DNA of 64,000 nucleotides from NCBI GenBank assembly GCA_022446985.1, contig JAKVBD010000004.1, forward strand, positions 62,001-126,000. The letters are read 5' to 3'. Each line of letters opens with the position of its first letter. Position 1 is the stretch's first letter. The stretch comes from Lentisphaerales bacterium. Its GTDB lineage: Bacteria; Verrucomicrobiota; Lentisphaeria; Lentisphaerales; Lentisphaeraceae. A program made the translations under genes and the position numbers. The notes below the pieces were generated by a model. The model ran no database searches, was not told the origin of the DNA, and worked only from the letters and a program-made list of their open reading frames with translations. Shown here piece by piece: positions 38,819 to 47,874 of this stretch.

Positions 38819-38819
38819 T

Positions 38820-39104
38820 ATGAACGATCCATACGCAGTTATTAAAACAGTAGTACTTTCTGAGAAGAGTAACTCTCTGACAGAAGAGCAGAACAAGTAT
38901 ACCTTCAAAGTAGACAAAGCGGCTACTAAGATTGATATCGCTCGTGCTGTTAAGGCTATCTGGGGTGTTGCGCCAAAGAGTGTTAACACAGTTAACTATC
39001 AGGGTAAAAAGAAGCGTCAGCGTACAAAGTTTGCAGGAAGAGCTGCATCTTTCAAAAAAGCTATCGTTACTCTTAAGCCTGATGACAGTATCGAAATCTA
39101 TTAA
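38820..39104 (+). CDS. rplW: 50S ribosomal protein L23
   Basis: A 94-residue L23, the docking site for trigger factor and SRP at the tunnel exit. The ATG at 38820 lies one base after the rplD stop and has AAGGAGG (inside rplD) at the correct distance, which decides against longer upstream starts. Conserved parts are the SEKSNSLTEEQNKYTFKVD and VNTVNYQGKKKRQ segments. Confidence 0.96.
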   Translation: MNDPYAVIKTVVLSEKSNSLTEEQNKYTFKVDKAATKIDIARAVKAIWGVAPKSVNTVNYQGKKKRQRTKFAGRAASFKKAIVTLKPDDSIEIY

Positions 39105-39125
39105 TTTCTCTAAGAGGTTTAAAAA

Positions 39126-39953
39126 ATGGGTTTAAAATCATATAAACCAACAACTCCCTCATTGAGGAACATGGTCACAAGTGACTACTCTGAAGTAACT
39201 CGTTCAACTTCTGAGAAGTCATTGACTAAAGGTAAGAAGAGCACTGGTGGTCGTAACAACCAGGGTCGTATTACTACTCGTTTCCGTGGTGGTGGTGTTA
39301 AGCGTAATTACCGTCAAATTGACTTTAAACGTAATAAAGACGGCATTCCGGCGAAAGTTGCCCACATTGAGTATGATCCAAATCGTAACTCAAGAATCGC
39401 ACTTCTTCATTATGCTGACGGCGAAAAGCGTTACATTATTGCACCTGAAGGTGTAGTACAGGGCGACGTTCTAATGAACGGCGACACAGCTGAGTTCAAG
39501 CCAGGTAACTGTATGACTCTAGACAGAATTCCTCAAGGTATGACAGTTCACGCAATTGAACTAATTCCTCAGCAGGGCGCTGTTCTAGCTAGATCTGCTG
39601 GTCAATCTGCTACTCTTCGTGGTAAGATCGATAACTATGCTCAGATTAAACTACAATCTGGTGAAGTTCGTCTTATCAACCTAAAGTGCCGTGCAACTAT
39701 CGGTGCAGTTGGCAACTCTGAGTTTTCTAAGTTAAATACCGGTAAAGCTGGTAAGAAGCGTTATCAGGGTAAAAGACCACACGTACGTGGTGTTGCGATG
39801 AACCCGGTCGATCACCCAATGGGTGGTGGTGAAGGTCGTACTTCTGGTGGTTCTCACCCGGTATCACCTTGGGGTCAGCTTGCTAAAGGTAAGAAGACTC
39901 GTAACCCTAGAAAGTCTACTAAGATGATCGTAGAGAAAAGGAAGAAGAAATAA
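39126..39953 (+). CDS. rplB: 50S ribosomal protein L2
   Basis: A 275-residue L2, required for peptidyl transferase activity. The hallmark [20 protein letters not shown], with the essential His, is present, as is the N-terminal [21 protein letters not shown]. The last base of its stop is the first of the rpsS start (TAATG), so the two are translationally coupled. Confidence 0.98.
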   Translation: MGLKSYKPTTPSLRNMVTSDYSEVTRSTSEKSLTKGKKSTGGRNNQGRITTRFRGGGVKRNYRQIDFKRNKDGIPAKVAHIEYDPNRNSRIALLHYADGEKRYIIAPEGVVQGDVLMNGDTAEFKPGNCMTLDRIPQGMTVHAIELIPQQGAVLARSAGQSATLRGKIDNYAQIKLQSGEVRLINLKCRATIGAVGNSEFSKLNTGKAGKKRYQGKRPHVRGVAMNPVDHPMGGGEGRTSGGSHPVSPWGQLAKGKKTRNPRKSTKMIVEKRKKK

Positions 39954-40222
39954 TGGGACGTTCTATTAAAAAAGGTCCATTTGTTGACGCTCACCTACAG
40001 AAAAAAGTAGATGCAGCTAATGCTTCTGGCAGTAAAAAACCAATTAAAACTTGGTCTCGTAGATCCCTTATCCTTCCAGATTTCGTGGGATTTACTTTCC
40101 AGGTTCACAATGGTAAAGAATTCGCAGATGTTTTTGTTTCTGACAACATGGTCGGTCACAAACTTGGTGAATTTGCTATTACCCGTGCATTCAAAACTCA
40201 CGGTGTTATGTCCGGTAAATAA
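39953..40222 (+). CDS. rpsS: 30S ribosomal protein S19
   Basis: An 89-residue S19, starting [19 protein letters not shown] and containing [23 protein letters not shown]. It is the last gene of the cluster here: a strong terminator follows 20 bases after the stop, and the genes that normally come next (rplV, rpsC, rplP, rpmC, rpsQ) are absent from the window. Confidence 0.97.
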   Translation: MGRSIKKGPFVDAHLQKKVDAANASGSKKPIKTWSRRSLILPDFVGFTFQVHNGKEFADVFVSDNMVGHKLGEFAITRAFKTHGVMSGK

Positions 40223-40242
40223 ACTTTACTTGTACATGAAGA

Positions 40243-40272
40243 AAAAGGCGGTCCGAAAGGTCCGCCTTTTTT
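40243..40272 (+). terminator. Terminator ending the str-S10 operon
   Basis: A 9-bp stem, AAAAGGCGG/CCGCCTTTT (40243-40251 with 40262-40270), plus two inner C-G pairs across a T-T mismatch and a GAAA tetraloop, then a T-run. It may act on both strands, serving the convergent gene at 40294. Confidence 0.88.
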
Positions 40273-40293
40273 GTTTCCCCTATGTATGGAGAG

Positions 40294-40875
40294 TCAATAT
40301 TTACTGAATTCGTAGAAGAGATCCATGCCATCTGTATTCAGTTTATAAAAGATAGTTGTTGCATGAGTGACTTCATCTTCTATGTCATCATGATGACGTT
40401 GGTAAGGCTTTATGATCACAGGCCGGGCACCGATGTAGCCATCTATAGAGCTGTCCATTTCTCCCGTTCTATATAATGATTTCTTTTCATGAGCGACTTT
40501 CTTAAGAATGCCTTCCTTGGCATCTTCACCAATCCATGAATCGCTTATGAGTTGCGAGCGACAATAGCTTTCGACGTCTTCCCGATGGATTTTGTGGATT
40601 TCTTTTTTAAGCATGGTTAGGGTCTTCATCATGCGATTTGTGGATTCTTCCAGTGAATCCATCATTTTTTCACCATACCAATTATAAAAGTCATTTTCAT
40701 GGCCTTCGGCTTGTTCACTGTTGATTTCATTGAACCTCGAAGCAAAATCAGGTTCTTTCTCTGGCATTTCCTTACTGGCTAAGTGCAGTAAGTGGATAAT
40801 TTTTTGGTTGGGGTGGCTATACTCTTCGCCCGATAATAGTGAGAATTCACTCTCTTTCACCTGAATATGTTCCAT
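40294..40875 (-). CDS. Hypothetical cytoplasmic protein
   Basis: A 193-residue, strongly charged protein without signal peptide or membrane segment. A clear ribosome binding site (GAGGAG, eight bases before ATG) supports the start. It is mostly helical with many Glu, Lys and His residues; HHDDIEDEVTH near 165-175 has a possible metal-binding look, but no family was recognised. It stands alone, convergent with rpsS and 72 bases downstream of the LysM-protein gene on the same strand. Confidence 0.6.
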   Translation of the reverse strand: MEHIQVKESEFSLLSGEEYSHPNQKIIHLLHLASKEMPEKEPDFASRFNEINSEQAEGHENDFYNWYGEKMMDSLEESTNRMMKTLTMLKKEIHKIHREDVESYCRSQLISDSWIGEDAKEGILKKVAHEKKSLYRTGEMDSSIDGYIGARPVIIKPYQRHHDDIEDEVTHATTIFYKLNTDGMDLFYEFSKY

Positions 40876-40947
40876 GGTGCATCTCCTCTTATTACAGTTA
40901 ATTTACAATCTCTAGAAGAGGTATGCGAATATTTCAGGTAGAATGAT

Positions 40948-41448
40948 TTAGAGCTCTAGCTTTTCCAGTTTTTTACATGTCCTGAAAATCTGTTTGAGGG
41001 CTTCTTTGGCATTGCCGCGTATTTCGACCTCTTTACATTTTAGAGCTTTCATGAGAATCGGTACGGCTTTCCAGTCACTGTCTATAAGCTGGTTTAGAGC
41101 ATTGTTTCTTGTTTGAAAATCTTCTGCACCTAACTGGTCGATTAAGTAAGTTAAAGAGCGACTTTTACTTCCTATGAAGCTCTTAACATTTAATCCTGGT
41201 AGTTTGATAACTTTCCCAGGGTAAAAGTTTTCATAAGAGTGGAGTTCCGGATTTAGGTAAAGAATGAAAGAAGGAGAGACTTTGCATTTGGCTGCAAGTG
41301 CTACAAGGCTATCATTTTTTTCAATGCAGTACTTGTCTATGTTTTCAGAAAAATCAGCTTTCAAATTTGGAAAATACTTCTCAATAGCTGTAGCATTTAA
41401 ACTTATTAAGCTAAGTAAAACTAAAAATAATTTTATTGCTTTGATCAA
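40948..41448 (-). CDS. Secreted LysM-like protein with C-terminal HEAT-like helices
   Basis: A 166-residue protein with signal peptide MIKAIKLFLVLLSLISLNATA. Residues 37-82 resemble a LysM module (YCIEKNDSLVALAAKCKVSP, then a NPEL and PGKVIKLP ending), which binds peptidoglycan glycan. Residues 100-160 form paired helices of the HEAT type (LIDSDWKAVPILMKALK, EVEIRGNAKEALKQI). LysM normally has Gly-Asp where this has N-D. A cell-wall-associated adaptor is likely. It sits downstream of sppA with 93 bases between them. Confidence 0.65.
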   Translation of the reverse strand: MIKAIKLFLVLLSLISLNATAIEKYFPNLKADFSENIDKYCIEKNDSLVALAAKCKVSPSFILYLNPELHSYENFYPGKVIKLPGLNVKSFIGSKSRSLTYLIDQLGAEDFQTRNNALNQLIDSDWKAVPILMKALKCKEVEIRGNAKEALKQIFRTCKKLEKLEL

Positions 41449-41541
41449 ATTTCATCCTCAGTAATTGATTAGTAATCAACACTCAAGGATGTTTCTCTTG
41501 TTGCCGGGGCTGAAATTAATAAAGTTTTTTAGTTTAGGCGT

Positions 41542-43314
41542 TTAGTAAGGGTACTGTGGACTTACTAAAAGCACTCCTTCATTTGCGAATAATTGTAGTT
41601 GTTGCAGGAATGAACTTAGTTGTTTAGCCAGCATAGGATTCAATGAATGCAGGCTTTTGATTTGTGACTTAATTAAACTATGGGTAAATAAGTTACTTAG
41701 AGAAGAGTTGTCTGACTGAATAAAAGTGTTGTCTTCATCCTGACGCAACTCTTTTGAAAGGAGATCCATGATATCTACTTTCTTGGGATAAACGCTTAAC
41801 TTGAAATTACTTATATTAGAATTTTTTGCAGCTAACTGAATAGCTTCTGTTAGTCCGCCAATTTGATCAATTAAACCAAGGTTTAGAGCCTGGCTGCCTG
41901 TATAGACTCTACCACCGGCTATAGCTTCCAGTTCTTCAGTCAATTTGCCCTTTCGACCACTTTCAACTCTCTCTTTAAATGTGTCGTAGACTCTTGAGAA
42001 AGACTTTTTGATTAAGTGTTTTTCTGTATCTGAAAATTTTTGCGTAGGCGACATGATATTACTGAATTGCCCAATGTTGTACTGATGCGTAGAAATGCCC
42101 AGTTTGTCGAGCATTTGTTTGAAAACGACTTTGCCGCCAACAACTCCTATAGAACCTGTAATGGTCGAATTTTCAGCAAATATATGATCGCCTGGAGCTG
42201 CGATATAGTAACCTCCACTTGCAGCGATATTGCCCATGCTGATGATTAACGGTTTGCCTGCTTTTTTGAATTCAAGTAAAGCTTGGTAAATGGCTTCGCT
42301 GACTTGAGCTGAGCCACCCGGCGAATTCACTCTGAGAACCATTGCTTTGACAGTTCTGTCTTTTGTCTGTTTGAGAATATGTTTTCTTAAAGGTTCACCA
42401 TTAAAGTTCGTGATTGGTCCTTCAAGAGTAGTTACAGAAATCTTTTTAGACATATCTCTAACTGGAGGTGCAGAAAGCTTTTGTATTAGAACGAACAGAT
42501 CCATGATGCTATTCATCTTTAATTTTTCAGTTTTTTGAACGCCATACTTGGAAGTAATAACTAAGTCATTGCCGTAACCGCTTCTGATGGTAGATGCAAG
42601 ATCTTTATGGAGGCTTAGGTCAGAAACGAGTTTCTTAGATTTTGCTTCTTCAGAACTGAAGATACCTATTTCAGTGAGTTGTTTAACTTCTGCTTCTTTT
42701 AAGTTTTTATTTTGAGCAATTTGTTTAATTGTATTGGCGTATATTTCATCGAAAAGTTTTTTGCTTTGAGCGGCGCTTTCTTTGCTTGGTTGTGTTAAGT
42801 AAAAAGGTTCACCAGCAGATTTAAAGTCGCCGATATGGATTACATCTGCCTCTAAGCCAAGTTTATCAAGCAACCCTTTGAAATACATATTTTGAAAACT
42901 CATCCCATTGAAGATGACTTCGCCTTGCGGGAATAGGTAAAGCTTTTCTACAGCTGTTGCAGCGACCATATTAAGGTTCGAAAGGTTTGTCGCAAAGTAA
43001 ATGGTATCTTTACCTTTAGTTTTCAGTAGCTTCATGAGCCTGCAGAGTTCTTCAGTTTGAGCTAGGCCAAGTCCTGAAAACTCACCATAAAATAAGCAGG
43101 CTTTTACATTGGGATCATTTGCTGCTTTTTGTAATCTTTGAGTTAAGGATAGAAAGGTAGTGGGGACTTGTTCTTTGTTAAATATTTCTTCAAGACCCGG
43201 TTCTTGATGGCCTTCCGTGTAAAAACGATCAAGATGAAAGATCGCGACGATTGGTTTTTGGTTTTGTGCATATACACTAGTGCAGAACAGGAGAAGTAAG
43301 AATAATTTTTTCAT
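41542..43314 (-). CDS. sppA: Signal peptide peptidase SppA, 67K type
   Basis: A 590-residue membrane-associated serine protease that degrades cleaved signal peptides. The long double-domain form is present: catalytic Lys K165 in GDFKSAGEP in the first half and catalytic Ser S366 in NIAASGGYY in the second; the gap of 201 residues nearly equals that of E. coli K209-S409. An N-terminal hydrophobic segment (MKKLFLLLLFCTSVYA) targets it to the envelope. AAGG before the ATG at 43314 fixes the start; the frame is open to 43356. It follows the C45-type gene by ten bases and so belongs to a three-gene operon. Confidence 0.93.
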   Translation of the reverse strand: MKKLFLLLLFCTSVYAQNQKPIVAIFHLDRFYTEGHQEPGLEEIFNKEQVPTTFLSLTQRLQKAANDPNVKACLFYGEFSGLGLAQTEELCRLMKLLKTKGKDTIYFATNLSNLNMVAATAVEKLYLFPQGEVIFNGMSFQNMYFKGLLDKLGLEADVIHIGDFKSAGEPFYLTQPSKESAAQSKKLFDEIYANTIKQIAQNKNLKEAEVKQLTEIGIFSSEEAKSKKLVSDLSLHKDLASTIRSGYGNDLVITSKYGVQKTEKLKMNSIMDLFVLIQKLSAPPVRDMSKKISVTTLEGPITNFNGEPLRKHILKQTKDRTVKAMVLRVNSPGGSAQVSEAIYQALLEFKKAGKPLIISMGNIAASGGYYIAAPGDHIFAENSTITGSIGVVGGKVVFKQMLDKLGISTHQYNIGQFSNIMSPTQKFSDTEKHLIKKSFSRVYDTFKERVESGRKGKLTEELEAIAGGRVYTGSQALNLGLIDQIGGLTEAIQLAAKNSNISNFKLSVYPKKVDIMDLLSKELRQDEDNTFIQSDNSSLSNLFTHSLIKSQIKSLHSLNPMLAKQLSSFLQQLQLFANEGVLLVSPQYPY

Positions 43315-43324
43315 TTGGCCTTCT

Positions 43325-44422
43325 TTAAAATACTTTGAATGTTTTCCACTCACCAAGGTGAGGTTGACTTCGGCAGGCGTGTATCAGTCCAGCTTCAGGC
43401 TCTATTATAATTGAAGCATTCGTACTTATTCCTGCATCATCACTATGGCGGCATATGGAAAGCTCGTCACCATCTCGATCGGATAAAATTTGTTTAATTT
43501 TATTAACGCTCAGAAAACCATTTTTAACTAACTCGTCGACTCTAAGTTGGCGGTGACAAGTAGACTCTCCCATATCTTCAGCTTCAAGTGACTTTAGTTC
43601 TGATGTAAGTATATGGTTGCAGTGTGTGACTATGCCATCTTTTGAGGTGATTTCAGCATGTTTGGTAGCTGTACATTCCAGACCGCTGTATTCGCCCTTT
43701 TTATCTCCAAATAGGAAATAATGTGCTCCGCTTCTAGTGGCATTGGTAATCATGTCTTTAACCTGCTCGTGAGTTGACAATTGCATCGCTTTATGTATCA
43801 AGTTGAGATAGTGTACTCCTGGCTTACTATCTGTTGATTTGATATTGTTTGTCCCTATTGCGATTCCTTCACTGTTGAGGCCAATAAGAGAAAGCCCTCC
43901 CGCCACAGTTAGATTATAACTGGAAGGAGCATCATCGGGATGGCGAATGACGAAACAAACATAAGGCATATTAGTTGTGCCAAGATCCCAGTTTTGAGCC
44001 AATATTAGCTTGCCGTTTTCACTTCGTTCACGAGATACAATCATAGAAGTGCAACCAAAGCCATCTGCTATTTTGCCCCATGAAAGAACATCACGATAAT
44101 CAGTTAGTCCCTGTAACATCAAGATCTGTTCAATATTGAGATCAGCTCCTTGAGCAATGCCTCTTGTCTCTTCATAAGTGTTTTTGTCAAAATCCTTAAT
44201 AATGGGCGTACAGCTTTTGAGGAGATCTAATGCTTGTTCTTCAGTAAAGGTTCTACCCCGTTCTGCAGCATGTTCAAGTGCTGCTGACATGCGAACTTTG
44301 TATAAATCGTGTATTTGTGAACGGCATGCTTCACCAAATTGTTGGCCAATTTGTGAATAGGAGCCTTTGAGTTCTATTACGGGTAATTTTTCTATGGGTA
44401 GTTCGAAAGGTTTTGAACTCAA
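43325..44422 (-). CDS. C45-type (acyl-transferase/amidase) Ntn hydrolase
   Basis: A 365-residue protein related to peptidase family C45 (acyl-CoA:6-aminopenicillanate acyltransferase-like). These enzymes activate themselves by cleavage before a nucleophilic Cys and hydrolyse amide bonds. The expected site is FGCTSMIVS (Cys124). Other family features are GSYSQIGQQFGEA near the start, LAQNWDLG, and GLSLIGLNSEGIAIGTNN. No ATG lies near the start; TTG at 44422, with GGAGAG five bases upstream, is chosen over a TTG at 44476 that lacks a ribosome binding site. The substrate is unknown. It lies between an alpha/beta hydrolase and sppA, suggesting peptide or amide degradation. Confidence 0.85.
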   Translation of the reverse strand: MSSKPFELPIEKLPVIELKGSYSQIGQQFGEACRSQIHDLYKVRMSAALEHAAERGRTFTEEQALDLLKSCTPIIKDFDKNTYEETRGIAQGADLNIEQILMLQGLTDYRDVLSWGKIADGFGCTSMIVSRERSENGKLILAQNWDLGTTNMPYVCFVIRHPDDAPSSYNLTVAGGLSLIGLNSEGIAIGTNNIKSTDSKPGVHYLNLIHKAMQLSTHEQVKDMITNATRSGAHYFLFGDKKGEYSGLECTATKHAEITSKDGIVTHCNHILTSELKSLEAEDMGESTCHRQLRVDELVKNGFLSVNKIKQILSDRDGDELSICRHSDDAGISTNASIIIEPEAGLIHACRSQPHLGEWKTFKVF

Positions 44423-44499
44423 GGTTGCTCTCCAGTTTGTATTATTTCCTGTACTATGAGTATAGTGTGAGAGCAAAAGTAAGGCAAGGAATTTATGTA

Positions 44500-45411
44500 T
44501 TAGTGTCTTTCGAGAGAATCAGCAAAACTTGCTAAAGATCTCGTATACTGTGAGTCGTATATAGGGAAGTCATAGTCACCATCTGATAATGAAAGGAACA
44601 TCTTAGGCTCGCCGGCAGCTTTATAGAGCTTTTGGCCCATTCTAAATGGTATATGAGGATCTTCAGGAGAATGAATAACAAATACTGGGGCTTTGACAGC
44701 ACTTAATCTTTCTGTAGTTGGAAATTCACTAAAGCAAATGATGTCTGTTGGCAAAGCCCAGAATTTCATTCTGGTTAAATCTTTCAGGCTGGTAAAAGTG
44801 GATTCGAGAATCAAGCCATCACAATCAATTTCAACAGCCAGTTTCGATGCGACACCGCCTCCAATTGAATGACCATGTAAAATAAAGCGCTTTTCAGTCA
44901 GTTTATTATCCTTTAACCATTTGTAGGCTGCACGTGCATCTTTGTAAAGACCATCTTCCGATGGTTTCCCAGTACTTATGCCAAATCCTCTGTAGTCGAA
45001 TGAAAGTACGTTATAGCCGTTTTTATTCCAGGTTTCTATAACATCGAGGTCATTCGAAAGGTTACCTTTGTTTCCTCGGCAAAAAAGGACAGTACCTTTA
45101 TTTAAACCAGACGGGACATACCAGGCATTTATTTTTTGATTATCTGAAGTCTCTAGAATGAGGTTCATGAAAGAGTGGCCGACATGAACTGGAACTCTGC
45201 CAATTTTATTCGATGGTTTATAGAGTAAGCTGTCCTGGAAGCATATGTACATTAAACAAATTAAAAAATAGGTGAGACCAACGGTTAATGAGAAAGTTTT
45301 TATGGCGCGAACTATTGGGGATTCGGCTTTTTTAACCCGAGATTTACTGCTGTCGGACGGTAATTCCCCAAATCCTTCCAGCTGTATGTCTATATTTGTT
45401 TGTGTATTCAT
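44500..45411 (-). CDS. Membrane-anchored alpha/beta hydrolase, catalytic His apparently lost
   Basis: A 303-residue Bem46/ABHD13-like alpha/beta hydrolase with one N-terminal transmembrane segment (38-58). The nucleophile elbow GHSIGG (S182) is intact, with RGNKGN and DYRGFGISTGKP as in the family, and an acid near HSPEDPHIPF. At the C-terminus the family has a His-Asn-Asp type motif, but here the sequence is LSDGDYDFP, with Tyr (codon TAT) where the catalytic His (CAT) is expected. That would be a single C-to-T change. If correct, the enzyme is inactive or uses another residue. It is the first gene of an operon with the C45-type hydrolase (23-base gap to the chosen TTG's upstream frame; 77 to the start) and sppA. 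Confidence 0.8.
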   Translation of the reverse strand: MNTQTNIDIQLEGFGELPSDSSKSRVKKAESPIVRAIKTFSLTVGLTYFLICLMYICFQDSLLYKPSNKIGRVPVHVGHSFMNLILETSDNQKINAWYVPSGLNKGTVLFCRGNKGNLSNDLDVIETWNKNGYNVLSFDYRGFGISTGKPSEDGLYKDARAAYKWLKDNKLTEKRFILHGHSIGGGVASKLAVEIDCDGLILESTFTSLKDLTRMKFWALPTDIICFSEFPTTERLSAVKAPVFVIHSPEDPHIPFRMGQKLYKAAGEPKMFLSLSDGDYDFPIYDSQYTRSLASFADSLERH

Positions 45412-45666
45412 ATTATCCAGAACTGTTTCTTCTCAAAATCCTGTCACCCCTGCTACTTATAAATATGCAAGAAATCACTGATCTCTTACAATTTAACTGA
45501 AAAATATCATCGTTTTCGTTATGATAAAGCTAAATTTGTGGAGAATAAGTGTCTTTTAAAAACTTATTTCTAAGGTTTGTCGTAAGTGTACGTTAGCACT
45601 TTAAATAACTTGATAAATGATGCTCTCTGAGTTAGATTTGGCCGAATTTATTTTAAGGTATTACAT

Positions 45667-45774
45667 ATGAGTGCAGGTAAAGGTGATAAGCCCAGACCGG
45701 TCGACCGTAAAGGTTGGGAGGAGTCAAAACTCTGGAAAAACATCGAAAAGAAAAAAGCCGATAAAAAGGCTTAA
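45667..45774 (+). CDS. Conserved 35-residue microprotein
   Basis: The peptide starts MSAGKGDKPRPVDRKGWEE and ends in a Lys-rich tail. GKGDKPRPV is shared by a widespread family of tiny proteins of unknown function annotated in many bacteria and some phages. It is flanked by a 255-bp upstream region without other genes and by a strong terminator, as expected for a real, separately transcribed gene. It is highly basic and could bind nucleic acid; that is inference. Upstream AAGGT is a plausible ribosome binding site. Confidence 0.8.
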   Translation: MSAGKGDKPRPVDRKGWEESKLWKNIEKKKADKKA

Positions 45775-45780
45775 AATTTC

Positions 45781-45815
45781 AAAGGCCGCAAGTTATGAGT
45801 ACTTGCGGCCTTTTT
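45781..45815 (+). terminator. Terminator shared by microprotein and phoD
   Basis: A perfect 13-bp stem, AAAGGCCGCAAGT/ACTTGCGGCCTTT (45781-45793 with 45801-45813), seven-base loop, then T residues. It can act on both strands, ending the microprotein gene and the convergent phoD. Confidence 0.9.
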
Positions 45816-45817
45816 AA

Positions 45818-47647
45818 TTATTTGGCGTGAATTGGCTCAGCGTATTTAAGCTCGCCTGTTAGTCCGTCATAGAACTGGAAAAGTACATGTGGCTTAACAA
45901 AAGGAATCAATCTTTCGCCATCGCGCTCAATTGGATTATTAAATACATTGCGAATATCGATAACGCAGTAGTGAGGGAAGAGTCTATTTGCACGAGGAAT
46001 ATCATTTCTTGCATAAGTGGACCAGCGAATATCGCATTCACGAGGGCCATATTTAAATTTGCCATTGATTGGACGGTTTCCTTCGTCTTCAGGTCTGTGA
46101 TTCACAGAGTTGTGTGGACCGGAGGCAAACTCCCAGACATTGTCAGTGATTTTTACAGAGTAAGAATTATGAAGGTCCCCAGAAAGGACAAATACGCGTT
46201 TGTTTAGTTTGTCCCAGAAGTTGATTAATTTTTCTCTTTCATCTAGAAATACTGTCCATGCATCATCTTTAGTTGCAGCATCGAAGTGATGACCACCACC
46301 ACCAACATGTGGAACCATGAAGTTAACAGAAGATATGAGGAAGTAGAAGTCTGCATCCTTTTTCTTCATGAGATTCATCATCCATTCGCGCTGCTTTTTA
46401 CCGATCATTGAGATGCCTTTTTTACCAGGATTTTTGGTATCGTGCATTTCTCTGTGAGTTTTAGTGTCGAGGAATATAAAACGGCAGTTAGAAACTTTGA
46501 ATGAACCATAAGAACGACGACCAATGGAGTAACTGCTGGTTTTTGTTTCAGCAGCAGCCGGGCTTACTTGAATGCGATGTTTGTCTAGAACTTCAACAAT
46601 ACTGTAAACATTTGCATTTGGGTCACCGCCTTCAGTATCACCTTGTGGAATATCTTTGACTGCAGCGTTGGGGGTGTTCCAGTGTACGTGTAGATTTGCA
46701 GCTTGATCGAGGTCAATTTTCGTGAAGTCCGCAGACTTGTCAACGATTATATCTGAGCCTTTAGTCATTTGACCTTTGCCAAAGTGGATACCTTGTTGAG
46801 TTTCGGTGAAGTTAGCCCATCCGAGATAATCGTACCAACCTTCTGTTGCGATGTCACGAATAACAGCACGTCTGTTTCTGTAGCCTTCTTCACCGCAGCC
46901 AAAAACGTCATTCAATAGTTCATGGTCATCAAAAGTGTAGTAGGTCGGAACATGTCTGTGCCATTCAGCAAGGTTTTTTGGACGAGACATATAAGTCTTG
47001 TAATTTTCCCAGACTCCTGTGATGACAGGAGCGACATCGACAATTTTTGGTGTGTGTGTGGCATTTGTTTGCTTGATCCACTTATCTGCTGGGTAATCAC
47101 GGTCTTCTTCATAAAGCCAGTCACCATTTAAAATCGCAAAATCAATTTTATCACGCACCTTGGCATTTAGTGTATCGTAAGCCGGCATAGTAGGTCCAAG
47201 ACCAGCAGGATTTGGACTTTGGTTATTTCCGCAGGCAAATTCGAAACTGAAATTAAATAGTCCATCAGGGTTAAGGTCAGTTTTTAGAGTCTTGCCATCT
47301 CTAAGAGTTTTGAAAGATCCAGGAGGGCTGACTTGTTTGTCACCTGAGAAGATTGCGTAGTGATACTTTTTGCCAGGTTCCAATCCTGAGAGGGTGATTG
47401 TACCGGTATTATCATTTTCCAATTTAGTTATGATAGGCTCAGTAGAGTTGTCATAAGCACCTTCGGATAGACCATATCGAACATGAAACTTAGTTGAGTT
47501 TTTCGTTCTGGCCCAGACGGTAATGCTGCTAGATGTCTGTTTTCCCAGCATTGGTCCATGTGTTAAAGGTGCAACAGGTCCTTCAGGGGCTGTTTTACAC
47601 GAACTCAAAAGAAGAGTTGCTGAGACAAGTAAGGAAGAAAATTTCAT
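45818..47647 (-). CDS. phoD: PhoD-like alkaline phosphatase lipoprotein
   Basis: A 609-residue lipoprotein: signal peptide ends LLSSC, lipidation Cys17. Next comes an N-terminal Fn3-like PhoD_N domain (SSSITVWARTKNSTKFHVRYG), then the metallophosphatase domain with FAILNGDWLYEED (metal site), FDDHELLND and LSGDLHNSY. PhoD enzymes use Fe3+ and Ca2+ to hydrolyse phosphomono- and diesters, supplying phosphate to marine bacteria. The family is usually Tat-exported; here the signal shows no twin Arg and looks like a Sec/lipoprotein signal. It stands alone on the minus strand. Confidence 0.88.
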   Translation of the reverse strand: MKFSSLLVSATLLLSSCKTAPEGPVAPLTHGPMLGKQTSSSITVWARTKNSTKFHVRYGLSEGAYDNSTEPIITKLENDNTGTITLSGLEPGKKYHYAIFSGDKQVSPPGSFKTLRDGKTLKTDLNPDGLFNFSFEFACGNNQSPNPAGLGPTMPAYDTLNAKVRDKIDFAILNGDWLYEEDRDYPADKWIKQTNATHTPKIVDVAPVITGVWENYKTYMSRPKNLAEWHRHVPTYYTFDDHELLNDVFGCGEEGYRNRRAVIRDIATEGWYDYLGWANFTETQQGIHFGKGQMTKGSDIIVDKSADFTKIDLDQAANLHVHWNTPNAAVKDIPQGDTEGGDPNANVYSIVEVLDKHRIQVSPAAAETKTSSYSIGRRSYGSFKVSNCRFIFLDTKTHREMHDTKNPGKKGISMIGKKQREWMMNLMKKKDADFYFLISSVNFMVPHVGGGGHHFDAATKDDAWTVFLDEREKLINFWDKLNKRVFVLSGDLHNSYSVKITDNVWEFASGPHNSVNHRPEDEGNRPINGKFKYGPRECDIRWSTYARNDIPRANRLFPHYCVIDIRNVFNNPIERDGERLIPFVKPHVLFQFYDGLTGELKYAEPIHAK

Positions 47648-47874
47648 GTTCAGTTCTTTTGTTTTTTATTAAGTTGTTTTGCAGACTGCTTTTGTCCAAA
47701 ATCTGCATTTGTTTCAGGACTTATACGAACATTTTGAAAAAAGCTGACGGTATTTGCTAAATTTTTTAAGAAAAAGATGAAATTTTACAATGCAAACTTT
47801 TTGTGGTTTCTGCAGTGAATTCATAAAAAGCTCTGCTAGTCTGAATGCAAAGAATAAAGACATGGATGTTTTTT

